Shown: piece by piece, positions 1-10,842 of the stretch
Numbering within the stretch: the stretch's first letter is position 1
Layout of the letters: every line of letters starts with the position of its first letter
From: VGBV01 sp963780395
Lineage (GTDB): Bacteria > Actinomycetota > Thermoleophilia > Solirubrobacterales > 70-9
Direction of reading: 5' to 3'
NCBI GenBank assembly: GCA_963780395.1
Contig: CAWABY010000009.1
Span: forward strand, 1-64,000
Length of the DNA stretch: 64,000 bases
Notes under the pieces: model-generated
The model's input: only the letters and a program-made list of their open reading frames with translations
Databases searched by the model: none
What the model was told of the DNA's origin: nothing
Program-made: the position numbers and the translations under genes

Positions 1-857
1 GCGGATCGTGTATCGACCCCTCGCGCGCAACGTCGGCAGGTCCGCGAATACCAACCGGTTGATCGAGCTTGCCGAGAGCGAGTTCATGGTCCTGCTCGGA
101 GACGATGACCCGGCTCCATCCCGATCATCTAAGCCTGACGCTGGACGCGCTGATTCGCTGGCCGACGGTAGGAGTGGCCACACCGGATGCGGGATCGTCG
201 ACATTCAAGGGCGACACCCTGGTCCCGCACCATCGTTTCCGTCGAGACCCCAGAACCGATAGCGTTCGAGTCCGCCATGGAGTATCTCGACGGAGCATGA
301 AATCGATTGGGACGGACTGTTTCCCTTCGGCCAGCCTCCGCCGGGATGCGCTGGTCGGCGGCGGCGGGCTGAGGCCGCAGGACGGCATCGCCGGATGATG
401 TTTCGCTCCTGATGCGGATCGCGACCGGCTGGGACTTCGCCTATCTAAACCGTCCCCTAGCCAGCATCACGGTACATCCGGACGCTTCGTCGTCCTCACT
501 CGGCACGTTCACCCCTGACGGGTATCGGGCGTCGCACTTGTGGCCCAGACATGGTCCGCGAGCGCCAGGCTGGGGTTCCTCGCCGAGACCCAACTTCCGG
601 ACCCCGAGGCGCGGCGATTGGCTCAGATCGTCGAGAAAACCTACCGCCGAGAGGTCCTCAGCTACCTCTCAATGCGGGCCGACACAGGAGATTCCCGAGC
701 GGCCATATTCAAGGCCCTCGGTGACAAGAGATCCTTCAGAATCGTCGCCTGGGGCTCGATCCCAGGACCGGGCGCTTCGATGGTCGGGCACCTCGGGGGT
801 CGCGCCTTGCGCGAACGGGTCCGGCGTATCCGATCGGCTGCATCGCACTCCAGCTAG
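1..857 (+). pseudogene. Family 2 glycosyltransferase, 5'-truncated by the window and frameshifted
   Basis: Several short reading frames in the same direction together read as one GT2 enzyme that would add a sugar to a surface-polysaccharide repeat unit. In frame 2 the sequence gives RSANTNRLIELAESEF followed by LLGDDD, the nucleotide-sugar-binding acidic motif of GT2 enzymes. Near position 110 the sense moves to frame 3 (LTLDALIRWPTVGVATPD). Around 415-480 it continues in frame 1 (GWDFAYLNRPLASITVH, the usual 'y..rPla.yr.H' segment), and from 540 in frame 3 (EARRLAQIVEKTYRREVLSY) to the stop at 857. At least three single-base shifts are needed. The N-terminus lies outside the window. Family assignment is good; the sugar is unknown. 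The breaks may be sequence error or true decay. Confidence 0.6.
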
Positions 858-899
858 CGGAGGACCTGATGCGCGCGCGAGCTCACCCTTGGGTCGCAG

Positions 900-2457
900 C
901 GCCGGTCCGAGGTGGCGAAGCCGTCGGTCGGTCCCCCGAGGTCGCGAGACCGTCCCGAGAAGTTGACGTGCGGTGGCCGGTGCGATCAGGGTCAAGGTCG
1001 ATGGGTAGACGACGGCTCCAGTGGCGAGTGAGAGGGCAATTCTCGGCTCAATTGGGGTCCCACTAGCCTCGAGCACCTGCCGCACCAGCATCACGCCGAA
1101 ACCCGAAGCGGCCGCGGATAGTGCGATACTCCCAGAAACGCCCGAGCACGTGCAGCCGCCTCAGGGACAGCTCACGCGTCGTCAGCACAGAACGAAGGGA
1201 TCTCCCCACAGGCCAGCGTTGCGAGGCTGTAGGCGACCGCAACGCCTGTGACTCCGAATTCACTGCCCAGCCAGATGCTGGGCGGCAGGGCGACCAGCAC
1301 TATCGCGTTCAAGATCATGTCCACGTGCGGCTTGTTGGCCGCATCCATGACCGAGGTGTTCCACGTCTGCAGTGCCCGAGACATGAAGAACACAGCCAGG
1401 ATCTGAACCACGGGAACGGCCGGGACCCATTGGGGCCCGAACGTAAAGGGAATTAGGTCCGGTGCGATCGCAATCAGCACGACGAGGACGGGAAGCACGA
1501 CGGCGGCCAAAAGCATGAGACCGTTCAACCAGATCTCAGCCATACGCGCGCGGTCATCGCTGGAGACGTGCGAACGCGGCGTAGTCGCTCGCGCGATCGG
1601 AGTGGAGAGCAGTAACGCAGGGAGGACCACGATCGCCATCGAGAAGTTCCAGATTCCGAGCGCGTCGATCCCGACCAAGTGCCCGACAGAGAACAGCGGT
1701 CACCAGCGCTTGGACCGCAAAGAGGCGACCCCGCCGGTGAGGGGAAATGCGAACTTGGATAGAGACCGAAAGGCGGCCCGGGAGAATTCGAGCGACGGAC
1801 GCCGAGTGCGCCGCTGCGATGATGATGGCGGACATTGAGGCGGCTAGGACGACCTGCTGCAGGACGAGGGCCCAGGCGCCGGCCCCGGCGGCTGCGGCGG
1901 CGACCGCACAGACCATCGCGACGAGCGAGGCAATCATCCCGGTTGCCTGGATGACGCCAGAAGCTCATCGAACGTGTCAGAAGCGCGTTGCTGGCGGCCG
2001 AAGTGGCGAATAGGAATAGCGTCAGCCCGCCGGCGATCACGAGGGGGCCAGTCCAGTTAGCCGAGAGCCAGCGCGAACCGGGTAGGCGGCGAGAGCGGCC
2101 ACTCCCGATCCAATCGCCCCCGCCCCGAGCGCAGACCAGAACGCGGTCCGACGCCCAGCGCTGGGATGCGGTCTTGGCCTGGACCAGCGCGGTTCCGAAT
2201 CCGAAACCTCCGAGAGTCATCGAGAACGACGCGAGCGTGACAGCGATAGCTGCCGTGCCGTATTCGCCGGATCAGCAGCCGGGCGAGGACGACAACCCCG
2301 ACGAGCCGGATCGCCTGGACAGCGATTGCGACCCGATGGCCCATACGGCGCCCCGCTTGAGCGAGAGCTCGATCTCGTGCGGCGCGACATCCGTTGGCGG
2401 TTGCTTTACGCGCGGCCCTTGCTCGCGTCGGATTCGCCCTGACCTCAGGCCGACCAT
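900..2457 (-). pseudogene. Wzx/MATE-type polysaccharide flippase, frameshifted
   Basis: Minus-strand fragments in changing frames read as a polytopic oligosaccharide flippase, which moves undecaprenyl-linked repeat units across the membrane. From the N-terminus: LKRGAVWAIGSQ (about 2370), AIQAIRLVGVVVLARLL (2330-2270), MTLGGFGFGTALVQAKTASQRW (from 2220, shown here only as landmark positions), then the longest open stretch 1678-1172 with hydrophobic helices and FTFGPQWVPAVPVVQI, which matches the 'fGp.W..a..vlqil' block of this family. The tail around 1090-960 carries EPRIALSLATGAVVYP. The total span of about 1.5 kb equals the usual 480-500 residues. At least four frameshifts are present. It lies just downstream of the GT4 gene on the same strand. 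The 3' end is approximate. Confidence 0.6.
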
Positions 2458-2469
2458 CGGAGGATGAGC

Positions 2470-3830
2470 TCGGAACGCCGTAGCGGAAGGGATGCCAGAG
2501 GCCCGTCTGGTAGACCTCGACGGAGCCTCGCTGCGAGCGCGGTTCGCTCGAACCTGGTAATCTGTGGAGCGCCGTCGACGGGCCTATGTGGACGCAGGGC
2601 CGTTCAGGAGCTCGGATCGAGACTCAGCCGCTCCATTGGCGGTTACATCAGCGAGAGCGCTGAGAGGTGAAACGTCCTGTTCGCCGACGAGCAAGTCGCG
2701 AGAGCATCCCCGTCAGGGAGGGCAGCCGAGGATCGTGCGACCGGACGTCAGGTACGAGTAGGCCTTGCCGGGGACCGCCGAGCACTGAAACCAGCGGCAG
2801 GTGGCGCACCGAAGGAAGAAGGCTGTTCCCCGAGCGAGGTAAAGCTGAGCGAGTATCCGCAGGGCGGAAGCCGTGCATGCCCACGAACGATGGCTGTCGG
2901 CATGCTGGAGATCCTTGTGTCAGCACGCCGGCGAGATGCAGCTCGACGCCTGCTTGGGAAAGTTCCGAGCTTCGCCTCGATCAGAGACCGGAGCGCTGGC
3001 CGGAGGCGCACAAGCGCCCCCTTCATCCTGTCCATGGGGCTACTCGGCCACCGAGAAGACGGCGAACGCGGTTCGATCGACGATGGGCCATCGCCATATC
3101 CGTGTGCATAGTGCCTGTTGGGCTATGCGTACGGCTGGCCACCGCTCAGCGGATCGGGACCTCGCGAGTCGGCCGCGCGAAGCCGGTCGGAACGGCTCGC
3201 GTTGACGCGCACGGCCAGGTCTGGGAAGGTGACGCGGGCGGCCGAGGCAAAGCCTCGACACGTTCATGACGATTGCGGCGGCGGTCTCAAGCCCCGACTC
3301 ATCCTGAAGCGGTCAGGAGCAGATGGTCGTGACTGCGGGTCAACCCGTCCTTCGTCGAGCGGCAGGGGTCTTGGAGACCGGCAATCCGCAAGGTACGCCG
3401 AGGACGATCGGCAGGCCGTCGAGCAAGTGCTGTCTCGTAGGGATCCAGCCTGCGAGGATCAACTCATTCGGCCCCCGACGTCCGTCGCAACATCCAGTAC
3501 CCCTCGTCGAGGATCGGAACGGTGGACGATCCATCCGCTGCAAGCGTTCCGCTCGCGAATGCCATCGCCGATGCGCCAAGTCTTCTGGCTCGGGCCCGCG
3601 AACGCGCAATACCTCCACACCCTCGGAACGCTGACTTCGAGTGCCTCGTCGCGGGGAGTGAAGCGGCCCTCTCGGTCGCCGGGACCGGTGATTACGATGG
3701 GTTCCCCACCCCCACTCCCGACCCATGGACGGACGAGGTGAAGGGCACGCTGGGTTCCAGCGCCACCCACCGGCGGGAAGTGATACACGATCAGCTGGAC
3801 CCGCCCGGCTTCCAGCGTCCAAAGGGGCCC
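2470..3830 (-). pseudogene. GT4 (group 1) glycosyltransferase, frameshifted
   Basis: The N-terminal motif RVQLIVYHFPPVGGAGTQRA at about 3795-3740, followed by PIVITGPGDREGRFTPRDE, is the start of the GT4 subgroup that opens with 'hfPPvGGaG.qR'. Near 2775-2690, in another minus-strand frame, the segment VPGKAYSYLTSGRTILG matches the C-terminal 'vPgK.yEYLasgrpiL' block of the same subgroup. The middle is scrambled over several frames, so many indels separate the two ends. The distance (about 1.35 kb) fits a 420-450 residue enzyme. It precedes the flippase gene and follows the GT2 gene on the same strand. The sugar transferred is unknown. Confidence 0.6.
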
Positions 3831-4015
3831 ATGATCGGCGTGCCTCGGCCGCGCCTGTCGCGAGAAGCTCGGTGCCGAACCGTCGGGGGGTTAGTTGCGG
3901 TGACCGACGCGGAGCGCCGGAGGGGGGCGACACGCTCGGATCTCAGCTCGCTCATTGCTGTCGGCCGCCGTTGGCCCCGCACTCTGCGTCGTGGTTCTGA
4001 AACGGTGGTGGTGAC

Positions 4016-4894
4016 CTACCCAGCAGGACGCTGAGCGCCAAGGCGGAAGCCGGCGCACTCGACGACCGCGTTGGCCCAAGGAACCTCAAAGCCAGGAGTC
4101 GCAGCTGCGTGGTGCATCACCAAGATCGCGTGGTAGGCGGCCGCCCCTGGTCGGCTGAAGTGCTTTTTGGCGTATTGCAGGCGCGCATACGGCGCTCTGA
4201 GCCTCTCGCGGCGGATCCACCCTCGCCTTGCCGGCATGGTAACGACGGTGATGCCCGTTCGAGAGGTGCCTTTCAAGTCGGCGTCTTGGATGCGCTTGCA
4301 GAGATCGGTCTCTTCCGAGAAGAGGAAGAATCGCTCGTCGAATTCGCCGACCTCCTCGAAGGCCGCTCGTCGGACTGCCAGCGCCGCACCGGTCGTCCAG
4401 TCGAGGGACCGCCTGCGAGTACCGCGTCAGCGTCAAGAACGCGCTCGCCGAGTCGTTTCCCTAAGCCGGGCCATTCTCGCTCGCAACGGCGTGTGCGAGC
4501 GCTCTCCGCACGGATGGAAACCTGTGCAGCGAAGGCCAAAGCCGGCCGTCGCCTGTCACCTGTTGCACGCCGAGGAGGACCACCCGGGTCGGTCGCGCAG
4601 GGCCTTGACCAGCATCTCTAGGGTTCCGCGTGCGAGCTCGGTCTCAGGATTCAGGAACAGCAGGAGATCCGCCGCCGAACCGCGCGCGCCCGCATTGTTC
4701 GCCGCGCCGAATCCCGTGTTCTCCGTGTAAAGCACGCGGCGCGTCGACGTTTCGGGCAATGTGATCTTCGATTCGCCGGTCTCGACGATGGTCGCCCGGT
4801 ATGCACAGGCGCCGGCGGCGTTCTCGAGCGAGCTGACGCACGGCTCCAGCCAGCGCTCGTCCCCATGGGACACGATGATCACTTCCAGATCCAC
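4016..4894 (-). pseudogene. Family 2 glycosyltransferase (rhamnosyltransferase-like), frameshifted
   Basis: From 4894 the minus strand reads MDLEVIIVSHGDERWLEPCV, then YTENTGFGAANNAGA and LLLFLNPETEL, the classical GT2 fold motifs ('N.GfgaanN.G', 'lLNPDte'). After a shift, WTTGAALAVRRAAFEEVGEF and then DERFFLFSEETDLCKRIQDA (about 4405-4285) give the acceptor-side motif of rhamnosyltransferase-like GT2 proteins, and the C-terminus runs in frame to 4016. At least two frameshifts occur, one near 4560 and one near 4280-4420. About 290 residues is normal for the family. It heads the minus-strand group GT2-GT4-flippase. The 285 bp between its start and the divergent ligase gene show no further gene. 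Confidence 0.65.
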
Positions 4895-5179
4895 CTTCGT
4901 GGGACCAACGATCGGGCCGACCGCGACTTTCGCACAGCGGCCGAAGATGGTTGGCCCCCGACCCGTTCATCGGGCGAGGTCCACATCGAGTGCCAACTTC
5001 CCTGACACACCAGCCCCTCCGCCGTCAGCTCCGCGTCTTGGTGCTCGGAGCCGGCGTGGAATGACCTCCCGGAAAACATGCTCCTGGCAACCCCCAGCGA
5101 ATGGTCTGCTCCGAGACGTTCGGCAGGGCCGGCTGAAATCGGCGGACCAGAGCCCTGATCTCGGGGCAACGGCCCACGC

Positions 5180-6585
5180 CGAACCGCGCCTCGACCCGGT
5201 CGCATGCCGTCGTGATGCTGCAGGTGTTCGCGCTCGCCGTTGATGGTGATCCCCTCCGACGCCGTGGTCGCGCGCGATCGGCGCCATCGGCTATCCCGGC
5301 GGCCTTGGTCGGGATGCTTTCATGTTCGGCGTCCTTGTCGCCGCCAGGCTGTTCGGTCTCCACGATCCGCTGAGAGCAGGGCGACCCGATCCGGACCGTC
5401 CTCTGCGTGCTCTGGCTGGGCGATCCTGGGCTCGTACGTGCTGATTGACCGCATCCGGGTTGACCAGGCTGGCCGAGACGGCGGGTGCCGACCGTTTGCT
5501 GATGCAGCTCGCCGTCATCACCGGGGTGGCACTGATGGCCGCCGAGCACCTCAGCTCAATCAGAGCGACATCCGCCGGGTGCTTGATTGTGCTGTGTGGG
5601 GCGGGGCTTTATACGGGGTGGTGTCGCTGCGATGCAGTTTTGGATCAGTCTCGACGTTGCGCCGTATTTGCGCGAGCTGCCGGGGCTCTCGCTCAACTTC
5701 GATAAGTAAGGAGATAGAGCTGCTCCGTGAGGGAATGAACCGGGTCTTCCGGAACATCCGTTTATCCAATACGAGCTCGGAGTCGTGGCGGGGATGCTGC
5801 TGCTGCCGCTCGCGATCTACCTTGCGGATCCCGAGCACCGATCGCGCCGGCGTGGCGGCGGTGGGCGCCGGTGGCGCTGATCGCGCTCGCGATCCCGGTA
5901 TCGGTGTCGCGCTCGGCGATCCTCTCGGTCGCCTTGGGGCTCGGGTGTGCTCGTGGTGTTGATGCCGGTGCGCCAGCGGCTGGTGGGGATGTTCACACAT
6001 CCCCTTCGCCCTGGCCGCGGGGACTGTCATGTCAGCCCGTGGCTTAAGATCGGCACCCTGGTAACACTCTTCGCGGCCGGTCGCAGCGACCCGTCGGTGG
6101 CCGACCCGGGTGAGCGAGGACTATCCGCTGGTCGAGCAGTACTTCCAGGAGGCGCCTTGGTTCGGGCGTGGCAGGGTCGGACCTATATCCCCGACAACGG
6201 GCTTGACATCCTCGACAACCAGTACCTGAAGACCGTGATCGAGCTCGGGATTGGTCGGGGTCATCGCCCTGGCCATCTTCTTCCTGGTGCCGAGCGATCG
6301 CAGCTCTCGTCGCGCGGAGGCGGAGCGGCGACCCTCGAGTTCCCGGCTCCTGTGCGCCGCAGGCGCTGGCCGGGGCCGCACTGGCTGGCGGCCGGTGTGC
6401 TGGCTGACCTTGGATTCGCTCTCGTACCCGATGTTCGTCGGTGTTTCACGCTCTCGTGATCGGGCTGATCGGTGCCCAGTGGCGACTCGCACCCACGGTG
6501 GGGCTGCCGGCTTCGGTGCCCGTCCGCGAGGAGTCCGCCCCAGCCATATCTCGAATTACCGCGCCATCTTGCCCAGACCGGAGGT
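5180..6585 (+). pseudogene. O-antigen ligase/polymerase-like membrane protein, frameshifted
   Basis: Reading across frames gives a polytopic membrane protein: IGAIGYPAALVGML, FGVLVAARLFGLHDPLRAG, WLAILGSYVLID, a segment ending QFWISLDVAPYLRELPGLSL (5634-5700), GVVAGMLLPLAIYLA (about 5785-5825), SRSAILSVALGLGVLVVLMP (about 5910-5965), then PDNGLDILDNQYLKTVIELG (6191-6250) and FLVPSDR. The 'DNqYL..liElG..G' block is diagnostic of the Wzy/WaaL (O-antigen ligase) family, which joins or polymerises undecaprenyl-linked glycans outside the membrane. At least five frameshifts. The exact start is uncertain: the first hydrophobic segment (VVMLQVFALAVMVIPSDAVV) begins near 5210. The Wzz-like gene follows directly. 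Confidence 0.6.
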
Positions 6586-6591
6586 TGACCT

Positions 6592-7365
6592 TTGGACCTG
6601 CTGCAGATCTGCTCGGAAGCTATGGCGCCATCGCATCGCCACCTTGCCCAGTCATCGCCATGATTCTGCTTGGCGCGCTCTACGTGGTCGCCTTCAAGGC
6701 GCCAGTATACTCGGCACCCTCCAGTTACGTCCTGATCAATCCGCCAGCCACACGACGGCGGAGGACATCGCCCGCAATCCTGCGCTGGGAAGCATTGATC
6801 CGGACAACCCGTACACGCGCTTCACGGACCAGTCGGTGGTCGTCGGCCTCTTGTCCAGCCGGCTGAGGAACAGCGAATCGACGCGCCTGGAATTGAAGGC
6901 GGCGGACGACGATCCCGTACACGGTAGCTCCAGACACTAAGTTCGGATTTTCCAGCTTGCTGATGGGAGTCCACGGGGGTGGGCTTAACTCGAGAGCGAG
7001 GCCGTCCGGACCGCCGAACTGGTAGGGACTGCGTAAGCTGGCGAGTTCTGGAAGCTTTGCAAGCGTCTCAGGGTGTGGCCCCCCGCTCGAGATCCAGACT
7101 CAAAGGGTGGTGCCCCCCATCCCGGAGCGCCGGGTATCTGGCACGCTCCGGGCCTGTCGGCCTACTCGCGCTGGGCGCGATCCTGCTGTTCGTGGTCGTC
7201 TCGGCGGCCGAGGGGCTGGCCACGCTGAGGGCGGAGCGAGGCGACGGGGACGGCCTCAACAAGAAGGGCAAGGGCGATTCTCGGCGGCCTTGGAAATCGC
7301 TCACCGGGCAGCTCAGAGACTCCGCGGAGCGAGAGCAGCCGTATGTCATCGGTCGGACACTCTGA
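6592..7365 (+). pseudogene. Wzz/YveK-like polysaccharide chain-length regulator, frameshifted
   Basis: A TTG at 6592 follows GGAGG and opens LDLLQI. Across frames the sequence reads LWRHRIATLPVIAMILLGAL (first membrane helix), FKAPVYSAPSSYVLINPPA, ARNPALGSIDPDNPYTRF, VVVGLLSSRL and, near the end, VGLLALGAILLFVVVSAAEG (second helix). An N-terminal helix, a periplasmic-type domain with 'Y.a...vll.nP', and a C-terminal helix are the layout of Wzz/YveK proteins, which set polymer length. The tail after the second helix is Lys/Arg/Gly-rich and probably cytoplasmic. No kinase domain is seen. Three or more frameshifts. It sits immediately after the ligase-like gene on the same strand. Confidence 0.55.
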
Positions 7366-7744
7366 GCTCCGCCGAGTCGGAAGGACGGCCCCGGCAAGGG
7401 CGGCAACGGCCATCCGACTGATCTCGCGGGAACGACCGAGGCGTTGGCCGCCGCACGCGCGCGAGCAGGGGGAAGGGGAACGGTACCGGCCCAAAGGACA
7501 ACGGCGACTCGGTTGACCCTCAGGCGAAGAATGCCTCCACGGGCGCGAGAGCAGGAGTCGCGGCGCCGCCGTAGAGCGGGCAGCAAAACGTGAGCCGACT
7601 GACTGTGCCGATGGGTAGTTTCGCCGTCCTAGACGCCTAGCTACGCGCCGGACCTCGACCTGTGCCGCGAGCTGGAGCGTGAGAAGGCGCGCTGACGCCT
7701 CTCGAGGATCAGAGGTGTCGCGAGAATTTGGGGTTCGTGCCGGC
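7366..7744. other. 379 bp with no recognised gene
   Basis: This stretch lies between the convergent ends of the Wzz-like and WecG-like genes. Both strands hold only short arginine-rich frames without recognisable motifs. Given the indel density on both sides, a short gene could be hidden, but nothing supports one. Confidence 0.4.
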
Positions 7745-8516
7745 CTAGTGTTCTTGTGCCCTGTTACCACACCCACGCCGATCGCCGCGGAGTCGATGGG
7801 TGAGCGCCCACGCGAACAACGAGAGGCCAAAGGGGAAACCCTGAACGACGTACCGCCTAAGCAGTCGGTGCGGCTCGTGGCACAGGCGGTGCATCCACTC
7901 GAGACCCGAGGCGCTGAAGCTCGGGCGCCCGCGGCTGCTCCCGGCCAGAAAGCTGAGCGATATTCCGACCCCCACGAACCAGGTTGGGCATCTCGGACCG
8001 CAGCGAGAGGATCAGCCGCTCCTGCTTCGGAAAGCCGAGGCCGATCAGGACCAACGCCGGCCGTGCGTCCTGAAGCGCCGCCTTGATCCTGTCCGACTCC
8101 CCCGGATCGTCCTCGTATCCGAATGGAGGGCAGTCGGACCCTACGCCCTGAAGAGCGGGATACCGGGTCTGGAGTCGCGCGGCGGCGGCCGCGGCGACGC
8201 CGGGATTCCCTCCGAGAAGGAACACCGACGCCGCAGTCTGGGCGGCAGCCTCCGGCAAGCTCAGCGCGAGGTCGCTGCCGGGGACCCTTTCCGGCACCGG
8301 CGTACCGGCCAACCGTGAGGCCAAGACGATGGGCCAGCCATCGGCAATCCGATGGCTGGCCGCAGAGGAACAGTTCCCGGCTCTCGGGATTCGCCGTGCA
8401 CTGGCGGAGGACGTCGAGGTTCGCAGGGGCAATCCACCCACCGTTCCGCGCCGGAGTCCCTCCAGGAAGACCTGGATCAGCGTCCGCTGATCGAGCTTGT
8501 TAAAGGGCAGGCCCAT
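7745..8516 (-). pseudogene. WecG/TagA/CpsF family glycosyltransferase, frameshifted
   Basis: The start at 8516 reads MGLPFNKLDQRTLIQVF. A frameshift hides WIAPANLDVLRQC (about 8440-8390), then the original frame resumes with ADGWPIVLASRLAGTPVPER and VPGSDL, ASVFLLGGNPG, RYPALQGVGSDCPP, and LVLIGLGFPKQERLI. A second shift near 7985 leads to GISLSFLAG, a shifted stretch, and GLEWMHRLCHEPHRLLRRYV. These are in order the motifs of WecG/TagA proteins, which transfer an N-acetylmannosamine-type sugar to undecaprenyl-diphosphate-linked GlcNAc early in polymer synthesis. About 255 residues is the normal size. At least three frameshifts. It may initiate or elongate the glycan made by this locus. Confidence 0.7.
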
Positions 8517-9178
8517 GATCGAGACACTGTCGCGCGCCGGGGGTGGCTGTGCCTCGGTCGGTGGCTCTCCATCTCCGTTGTCGGCGCTGGTCCAGCCGCC
8601 TTGGGGACCGTAAGAGGCCCTGACTGCATGTCACTCACGACGTTGCTCGTTCCTGGCGACGGACTTGCCGAGGCGCGTCGCAACGGAGGCGGCGCCGTGG
8701 CGCGAGGGACCCTCAGCGCGCGGGCCGAAGCCGGCGCACTCGGGGTGGAGGGCCTCAGACGTCCGTCGTCGCGATGGGACGGGATGACTGGGCTCGAGGT
8801 CCACTATGTGACATCAACGAGCTTGCCGGGTCGAGGCTTTCGCACCGATCAACGGGACGGCTAGGGCGGGTCGAACGCGGTCTCGTCATCCGAGGGCGTT
8901 GGCGGAGACGATGAGCGCGAGATCGGCGAAATCCAGGCACAGGACCGATTCGAATACACCGCCCCCCGACGGATCACGCGGCCATTTACGGCGAAACCGA
9001 CCGAGAGGGCGGGAGAGTAGCTCTCGGGTACCGGCATTCATCCAGTAACGACCCGAGAGGAGTCCATTCTGCGCGCCGCCGGATTACGGACCGTCGGAAG
9101 CTCTGCCCGCACCAAGCCCGTTAGATCCGAGAGTGACCGAGTGTCACCGATTAATCACTCCAGACAGGAATACAGGTA
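8517..9178. other. 662 bp divergent intergenic region
   Basis: It separates the minus-strand WecG-like gene from the plus-strand heptose operon. No reading frame here carries a recognisable motif on either strand. It probably holds the two divergent promoters. One small inverted repeat (9133-9147) lies close to the hddA start. Confidence 0.5.
9133..9147. promoter_or_regulatory. Short inverted repeat upstream of hddA
   Basis: GTGAC and GTCAC are separated by five bases (CGAGT), 32 bp before the hddA start codon. The position suits an operator for the heptose operon. Five-base arms are short, so chance occurrence is quite possible. Confidence 0.2.
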
Positions 9179-10262
9179 ATGCATTCGACGACGCTAGAGC
9201 ACCCATTGACCGTGGCCGAATCGTCCGGCGCCCGAGGGCCGCGGACGATTCGCGCCAAGGCGCCTCTGCGCGTCTCCTTCGCCGGGGGTGGCACTGACGT
9301 GGCACCGTTTCCCGCGCGCGAAGGGGGAATGGTGCTCAACGCCAGCATCGACCGATACGCATACGGCTCCCTTCAAGAGCGTCAGGACGGGGCGATAACA
9401 GTCATTCGCTTGACCTGAACATAGCCCGTCACTTCGGGGCGGACGAGGAGCTCCGGCTGGATGGAGAGCTGGACCTCGTCAAAGCCGCGGTCCGGCGGCT
9501 CGCCGGGGGACGGCCGGAGCGTGGATTCGACCTCGTCCTGAGCGCCTCGGCGCCTCCCGGTTCGGGCTTGGAAGTTCCTCCAGCCTGATGGTGTGCCTGG
9601 TCGGAGTGCTCAGCCGGTTTCTCGACCAAGACTTGGACAACCACGAGGTGGCCTCGCTCGCCTGGCAGATCGAGCGTCAGGACCTCGGCTAGAGGGGGGG
9701 CTGCAAGATCAGTACGCGAGCGTCTTCGGTGGCTTCAACTTCATCGAGTTCGAAGGCGAAGCGCACAATCGTCAACCCGCTGAGGATCCCGGAGGAGGTC
9801 ATTGACGAGCTAGAAGCCAGTCTGCTGCTTTGCTTCACCGGCCAGACGCGGGCGAGCGATCGCGTCATCCACGATCAGACAACCCGCTACGAGGCGAATC
9901 AAGCTGAGACTCTGGCGGGCCTGCGCGCACAGAAGAAGCTCGTACCGGAGATGAAAGACGCGCTACTGCGGGGGCACCTGGTTCGCTTCGGCGAGCTGCT
10001 CGGCGCAGCCTGGGAGGCCAAACGCCGGATGTCTCCTCATATTTCCAAGGGATTCATCGATTCGGTCTACGAGGCGGCAAAACGGGCCGGGGCAATCGGC
10101 GGCAAAGTCACCGGTGCGGGCGGAGGAGGCTTCATTCTCTTCGCTGCCCCGTTTCATCGCCGTCACCTGGTCGCCGAAGCCCTCGCCGAGATCGGAATAG
10201 TGGAGGACGGGTTCGCATTCGACCGGCGCGGGATGCGGACCTGGATGCCGAGTGCCCGTTGA
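9179..10262 (+). pseudogene. hddA: D-glycero-D-manno-heptose 7-phosphate kinase (GHMP kinase), frameshifted
   Basis: This GHMP-family kinase would phosphorylate D-glycero-D-manno-heptose 7-phosphate at C1. The N-terminus has KAPLRVSFAGGGTDVAPFPA, the sugar-recognition block of HddA. After a shift near 9400 comes LDLNIARHFGADEEL; after one near 9566, LGSSSSLMVCLVGVLSRFLD, the GHMP ATP-binding loop. After one near 9690, QDQYASVFGGFNFIEF; and after one near 9762, NPLRIPEEVIDELEASLLLC through to KVTGAGGGGFILFAAPF. The 361-residue span fits the family (about 340-350). Four single-base frameshifts in 1.1 kb contrast with the intact next gene. The last 11 bp overlap the gmhA start, so the two are co-translated. 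Confidence 0.75.
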
Positions 10263-10842
10263 CGAGATGGATGAGCTTGCGGGCGGGCGACTCGCTGAGG
10301 CGGCAACAGCCATGGATGCGCTCGCCTCGGACGCGGAGCTGCCGGAACGGATCACGGCCGCCGGCCGAGCGATGGTCAAAGCGTACTCTAGCGGTCGCAA
10401 GGCAATCTTCATGGGCAACGGGGGCAGCGCGGCCGAGGCCACCCACCTGGCTGGCGAGCTGGTGGGCCGTACTGCTGGACGGTCGCCCCTGCCCGCGCTG
10501 GCGCTCGCCGACAGCAATTCGATCGTGACCGCTATTGCGAATGACTATTCATATGACGCGGTTTTCGCGCGGCAAGTCACCGCGTTCGCGCTTCCCGGCG
10601 ACATCGTCGTCGGCCTCTCGACATCGGGACGTTCGCGCAACGTCGTACTCGGGCTCGAGGCCGCACGCGACATCGGCGCCGTGACCATCGGCTTGACCGG
10701 TCGCGATGGCGGGGAGGTGGGTACCCACTGCGACCACCTTCTCGCGGTTCCCAGCACCGAGACCCCTCGGATCCAGGAAGGGCACGCGGTCATCGGCCAC
10801 ACATTGTGCGAGATCGTCGAGCGGGCCATGGCCGCAAGATGA
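10252..10842 (+). CDS. gmhA: Sedoheptulose 7-phosphate isomerase (phosphoheptose isomerase)
   Basis: The enzyme converts sedoheptulose 7-phosphate to D-glycero-D-manno-heptose 7-phosphate, the first committed step of activated-heptose synthesis. The 196-residue frame is intact. FMGNGGSAAEATHLAGELVG is the SIS-domain phosphate and metal-binding block of GmhA, and LSTSGRSRNVV is the second phosphate-binding loop. Near the C-terminus EGHAVIGHTLCEIVE carries the conserved His and Glu of the active site. GTG at 10252 is chosen because it overlaps the hddA end, which is usual for coupled genes. Its own stop overlaps the gmhB start by four bases (ATGA). Size matches the family (190-200). Confidence 0.9.
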   Translation: MPVDEMDELAGGRLAEAATAMDALASDAELPERITAAGRAMVKAYSSGRKAIFMGNGGSAAEATHLAGELVGRTAGRSPLPALALADSNSIVTAIANDYSYDAVFARQVTAFALPGDIVVGLSTSGRSRNVVLGLEAARDIGAVTIGLTGRDGGEVGTHCDHLLAVPSTETPRIQEGHAVIGHTLCEIVERAMAAR

